This document shows, piece after piece, positions 6,351 through 8,980 of a stretch of 8,980 bases of DNA. The stretch covers positions 1-8,980 of the forward strand of contig JAJYZM010000026.1 of the NCBI GenBank assembly GCA_021799935.1. Reading direction: 5' to 3'. The position numbers were made by a program, and so were the translations under genes. Origin of the DNA: a bacterium (GTDB taxonomy: Bacteria; SZUA-79; Acidulodesulfobacterales; Acidulodesulfobacteraceae). Below the pieces are notes generated by a model. That model worked only from the letters and a program-made list of their open reading frames with translations, did not search any database and was not told the DNA's origin. The first letter of the stretch is position 1. The number at the start of each line of letters is the position of its first letter.

Positions 6351-7142
6351 ATGAAAACGAAGGTGAACGCTAAAACATTTCTAGCTATAACGGTTTTTAA
6401 TGTTTTGGCCGTATCTATTATGGTTATTATGGGAATCGCTTTTACGGGAAATTCGTCTTACGGCGCAGCGGCAAAAATATCGCAGAAAGATGCAGAATTG
6501 ATTAAGGTCTATGTCAAAATCCTTAACAAAGTCGGCAATAACAAAAAGGTTTACCCCGCTATTGAAAAAAATCTCGGCATCACACAATCGGCTTTGAATA
6601 ATTATATGAACAAAAGCGCGAGCTTAGGTGATGCTGTTTTTTTAAAAATAATTGAAAAAAATGCCGTTAATCAGACGGAAGTAGAAAACTTTGTCAATAA
6701 GTATTCGGCGAACAAGAATATGATTGGACAACTCAACGACAACAGCTTTAATGTAAAAAATGTAATAAAGGAAATGAATAACGTCGTTAAATTAAAAGTC
6801 GTAAACGAGGTCTATAGAACTGCAACCGGCGTCAGTGTTGACCATGAATTAAGTCTCGCCGTCAATACTCCAAATAACTCGCATAACTTAACCGTAAAAA
6901 ACTATATGACCAACCAAACCGGCAACGTTTATCAAAATCATGAAATAATCAACCAAACACAAAATACCAACAAAAATATCCAGCAGATAAATTCCAATCA
7001 GCAGCAGTTGGAACAGATTAATAATACACAAAGGCAAATAAACCAGGTAAATAATACTCAGCGGCAGCTTCAGCAGATAAACAATACCCAGCAACAATTA
7101 CAGCAGATTAATAATACTCAACGACAGATGATGGGAAGATAA
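6351..7142 (+). CDS. Exported protein with C-terminal Gln/Asn decapeptide repeats
   Basis: I do not recognise the family. GGAGG (6337-6341) lies 9 bases before the ATG at 6351; the in-frame ATG at 6327 has no such site, so the product is taken as 263 residues. Residues 1-40 are a signal peptide (basic start, hydrophobic 10-31, likely cleavage after SYG or nearby). Residues about 42-165 are probably helical with alternating Lys/Asn and Val/Ile and no cysteine or catalytic motif. Residues 166-210 are Asn/Thr-rich. Residues 211-260 are five in-register decapeptides with consensus QQINNTQRQL, hydrophobic at positions 3 and 10, ending MMGR. The mature protein is therefore periplasmic, surface or secreted. 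The beta-barrel gene follows after 142 bases with a terminator between. A fibre, adhesin or amyloid-like subunit is a reasonable guess but not shown; a coiled coil is the main alternative. Confidence 0.8.
   Translation: MKTKVNAKTFLAITVFNVLAVSIMVIMGIAFTGNSSYGAAAKISQKDAELIKVYVKILNKVGNNKKVYPAIEKNLGITQSALNNYMNKSASLGDAVFLKIIEKNAVNQTEVENFVNKYSANKNMIGQLNDNSFNVKNVIKEMNNVVKLKVVNEVYRTATGVSVDHELSLAVNTPNNSHNLTVKNYMTNQTGNVYQNHEIINQTQNTNKNIQQINSNQQQLEQINNTQRQINQVNNTQRQLQQINNTQQQLQQINNTQRQMMGR
6981..7130 (+). repeat. Five tandem 30-bp coding repeats (decapeptide array)
   Basis: Units begin at 6981, 7011, 7041, 7071 and 7101. They encode QQINSNQQQL, EQINNTQRQI, NQVNNTQRQL, QQINNTQQQL and QQINNTQRQM. Codons vary between units (CAG/CAA, AAC/AAT, AGG/CGG/CGA, TTG/CTT/TTA) while the residues are held, so the array is old and appears maintained at protein level. 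Confidence 0.9.
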
Positions 7143-7159
7143 ACATTAATAAAATTGCG

Positions 7160-7218
7160 CAAGCCGATTATTTAAATCGATTTTTATAATCTTTAGATTT
7201 TTGGCTTGCATTTTTTTT
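7160..7218 (+). terminator. Intrinsic terminator after the Gln/Asn repeat gene
   Basis: Arms GCAAGCC (7160-7166) and GGCTTGC (7203-7209) are perfect. The AT-rich loop of 36 bases can itself fold (AAATCGATTT inside). Eight T follow at 7211-7218. It starts 17 bases after the stop codon. The long loop may make it leaky, allowing some read-through into the beta-barrel gene. Confidence 0.7.
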
Positions 7219-7284
7219 ATTAAATTTTAATTATTTATATAGTTAAATAATTTAATCGATAATTCATAAAAAGGAAGCGCTTAT

Positions 7285-8097
7285 ATGGCAAAAAACATCA
7301 TTAAAGCAAGATATATAACATTTTTTTTAATAATTTTTTCTTTAACGTTCGTTTATATACCCAAATCATTCGGCTCTTCAAAGATACAGACCGGAATCGG
7401 TTATAATGAAACATGGGGGAATTACGGCACAAATTATACGACATCCTTGATATATATACCGTTGAATATAAATTATTACCCGAATAGCACTTTTAATTTC
7501 TCGGCGACAATCCCTTATGAGGATGTCAGTAAACCTGCATCTGCAACATTAATTAACGGAGTGCCTGTTCAAAGAGGCGGCGTTTCGTCAAGCGCGACTA
7601 CGACGGAAAGCGGTTTGGGAGACATTGTGTTGACAGGAAATTATAATATTATAAATCAGCTTAATAACCATTCCCTTCCGACCTTAACCGCAACGGCCTT
7701 CGTTGATTTACCGACCGCAAGCGAGTCGAAAGGTTTAGGAACGGGACAAACAAATTTCGGCTTCAACTTAGGATTAACCCAATTAATTAAATCATATTTC
7801 TATTTTATTAACGGCGGTTATACTGTTTTAGGCAAACCGTCAGGCGTTAACGGATTGTCTAATCCTTTGTCGGCTTACGCCGGCGCCGGTAAATTAGTTA
7901 CAAATAATTTATCTTTTGCTGTTTCAGGCGCATGGACACAGGCTTTTATTTCCGGCACCCATGATACTGTCACAGGAAATTTATCGTTAATTTATACCGT
8001 TGTAAAAAATAATACAATCGGGGTAACTTATATAAAGGGTTTTACAAACGAAAGTCCGTCCGAGGGAATTATGTTAAATTATACATTAGGGTTTTAA
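7285..8097 (+). CDS. Outer-membrane beta-barrel protein (Phenol_MetA_deg-like transporter family)
   Basis: A 270-residue protein starting at 7285, with AAGGAAG (7271-7277) upstream. Residues 1-30 form a signal peptide (hydrophobic 12-25, likely cleavage after SFG). The rest is alternating hydrophobic and polar strands with Gly/Asn/Ser turns, about 10-12 strands by eye, ending in LNYTLGF with the C-terminal Phe used for outer-membrane insertion. The segments ESGLGDIVLTGNYNI, TATAFVDLPTASESKG and TNFGFNLGLTQLI match the style of the broad 'MetA-pathway of phenol degradation' barrel family (PF13557), recalled from memory. That family name does not imply phenol metabolism. The gene lies between the Gln/Asn repeat gene and the cydB terminator. 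It may export or anchor the repeat protein, or be an unrelated small-solute channel. No cysteines are present. Confidence 0.75.
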   Translation: MAKNIIKARYITFFLIIFSLTFVYIPKSFGSSKIQTGIGYNETWGNYGTNYTTSLIYIPLNINYYPNSTFNFSATIPYEDVSKPASATLINGVPVQRGGVSSSATTTESGLGDIVLTGNYNIINQLNNHSLPTLTATAFVDLPTASESKGLGTGQTNFGFNLGLTQLIKSYFYFINGGYTVLGKPSGVNGLSNPLSAYAGAGKLVTNNLSFAVSGAWTQAFISGTHDTVTGNLSLIYTVVKNNTIGVTYIKGFTNESPSEGIMLNYTLGF

Positions 8098-8130
8098 AAT
8101 CTTACAAAAATTTTGAAAAAAACATATTAA

Positions 8131-8152
8131 TTTAAGCCAAGCTTGATTTAAA
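8131..8152. repeat. 22-bp imperfect palindrome around CAAGCTTG
   Basis: TTTAA and TTAAA ends flank a perfect CAAGCTTG core; the two bases between on each side do not pair. It overlaps the first bases of the second 35-bp repeat copy. It has no T tract and lies between convergent genes, so its role is unclear. Confidence 0.35.
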
Positions 8153-8182
8153 CGGCAAAAAAATGCCCTATAAAAAATTAAG
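8148..8182. repeat. 35-bp direct repeat, copy 2
   Basis: Exact match to 6216-6250, offset 1,932 bp; the flanking bases differ on both sides (A/T before, A/G after). Here the repeat carries one arm, part of the loop and the T tract of the complete cydB terminator. Confidence 0.9.
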
Positions 8183-8207
8183 GGGGGTTAATTTAATTAT
8201 AGGGCAT
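8157..8207 (-). terminator. Intrinsic terminator of cydB
   Basis: On the minus strand the arms ATGCCCTATA and TATAGGGCAT (outer ends at 8207 and 8163) pair perfectly, with further AT-rich pairing inward (ATTAA/TTAAT) around a loop of six C. Seven T follow (8163-8157). It begins 37 bases after the cydB stop. On the plus strand no T tract follows, so it would end beta-barrel transcripts poorly. Confidence 0.85.
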
Positions 8208-8243
8208 CGGATAAAGGTCAAAACAAAATCGAGAAGAAATAAA

Positions 8244-8980
8244 TTAATAACTGCTTTCGTCCATTTTTACCTTTAATCCGAACTTTTTATACGCGTAAAT
8301 TGCATATATTAAAACCAACGGCAGGCCTATAAGGGTCGCTATCAGCATAACTAAAAGCGTTAGATGATTAGAAGCGGAATTATATATGTTTAAACTGTAT
8401 TCAGGATTAATTGAAGAAGGTACGATATCGGGAAATACCCCGACCGCCAGACTTGCGACCGCTCCAAGAATGCCTGCTATAGAATAGGCGAACGGTTTAA
8501 CGTCGCTCGAAGACCCCGCAGTTAAAATAGCGCCTATCCCGCCGATAAGCATTATAACCGGAACAATATCCCCTATAATGCCGAAGCTGTTGTTTAGAAG
8601 CCTCGGCGCAAATATCGGAGAAATCAGTAAAAACAGCAGGGTAAATACTATATACGCCACTGCAAACCATTTTGCAAAAACTCTTGCCCTTTGCTGGACT
8701 TCCCCTTCTGTCTTCATAATCAAATAAGCCGAGCCGTGCATTAAAAACATCGACAGCGATACAAGCCCTCCTGCTAATCCGAAAATATTTAAAAGGCTGA
8801 ACAGGGACTGGTAATCGACGTGGTCTTTATTAAGCGGTACGCCCATTAAGACATTTGCGATAGCCACGCCGAGCAGGAGAGCGATGCCTAAGCCGGTAAC
8901 CGTAATATCGGCATCCCAAAACTTCCTCCAGCCTGCGCTTTCGACTTTGCTTCTGAACTCGAAAGATACAGCCCTGAATA
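8244..8980 (-). CDS. cydB: Cytochrome bd oxidase subunit II, start outside window
   Basis: The frame is open from the window edge at 8980 to a stop at 8244, giving 244 residues that correspond to the C-terminal two-thirds of a protein usually 340-380 long. The hallmark FRAVSFEFRSKVESAGWRKF lies at the beginning of the visible part and MKTEGEVQQRAR further on; both match CydB (E. coli has FEFRSKIENPKWRAMWD and MRTEGDLHERAR). About seven hydrophobic helices follow one another, as expected for this membrane subunit. With CydA it oxidises quinol and reduces oxygen to water with high affinity, and in other bacteria it is known to tolerate NO. cydA is expected just upstream, beyond the right edge. 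The C-terminus is short and basic, then acidic (KKFGLKVKMDESSY). Confidence 0.93.
   Translation of the reverse strand, partial: FRAVSFEFRSKVESAGWRKFWDADITVTGLGIALLLGVAIANVLMGVPLNKDHVDYQSLFSLLNIFGLAGGLVSLSMFLMHGSAYLIMKTEGEVQQRARVFAKWFAVAYIVFTLLFLLISPIFAPRLLNNSFGIIGDIVPVIMLIGGIGAILTAGSSSDVKPFAYSIAGILGAVASLAVGVFPDIVPSSINPEYSLNIYNSASNHLTLLVMLIATLIGLPLVLIYAIYAYKKFGLKVKMDESSY

Noticed and set aside
6888..7097. A minus-strand hydrophobic open frame opposite the decapeptide repeats.
   Set aside because: Its Leu/Ile richness is the complement of the Gln/Asn codons, and the period follows the sense-strand repeats.
6981..7130. CRISPR-like array of 30-bp units.
   Set aside because: The units are contiguous with no spacers, stay in frame within a coding sequence and diverge synonymously.

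Overview
The window comes from an AT-rich Gram-negative bacterium: it has an outer-membrane porin, a second outer-membrane beta-barrel protein with a C-terminal Phe, and Sec-type signal peptides. The gene set (quinol-type NO reductase, RIC/YtfE iron-repair protein, Rrf2 regulator, cytochrome bd oxidase) and the style of the porin recall uncultured deltaproteobacteria-like lineages such as the Acidulodesulfobacterales. That placement is an impression only; no marker gene here settles the taxonomy.

Layout, left to right. 1-1405 (-): a large porin whose C-terminus lies outside the window. About 1524-1800 (+): the decayed N-terminal part of an IS1380-like transposase, broken by a frameshift and apparently by a small palindromic insertion. 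1913-1987: a long hairpin terminator serving the next gene. 2011-4290 (-): a full-length quinol-dependent nitric oxide reductase (NorZ). 4352-4820 (-): a membrane-anchored monoheme cytochrome c, upstream of norZ in the same apparent operon, whose frame is interrupted at a run of seven A. 4821-5039: a divergent regulatory region. 5040-5723 (+): RIC (YtfE/ScdA), the di-iron protein that repairs NO-damaged iron-sulfur clusters. 5733-6167 (-): an Rrf2-family, probably iron-sulfur, regulator. 6351-7142 (+): an exported protein ending in five Gln/Asn-rich decapeptide repeats. 7285-8097 (+): an outer-membrane beta-barrel protein. 8157-8207: terminator of the last gene. 8244-8980 (-): the C-terminal part of CydB, subunit II of cytochrome bd oxidase; its start lies outside the window.

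How it fits together. The centre is an NO-defence locus. The cytochrome-norZ operon and ric are transcribed divergently from two Crp/Fnr-type operators. Each operator is centred 41.5 bp upstream of the start predicted from its own -10 hexamer, the geometry of class II activation by an FNR/HcpR/DNR-like sensor. NO reductase removes NO, RIC repairs damage, the Rrf2 protein may sense NO or cluster status, and cytochrome bd is known elsewhere as an NO-tolerant oxidase.

The part least explained by known biology is the two-gene block (Gln/Asn repeat protein plus beta-barrel) between rrf2 and cydB. It is bounded by an exact 35-bp direct repeat 1,932 bp apart. Recombination between the copies would remove both genes and leave cydB, its terminator and the rrf2 promoter intact. 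The pair could be a surface fibre or adhesin and its outer-membrane partner, loosely like FapC/FapF; this is inference.
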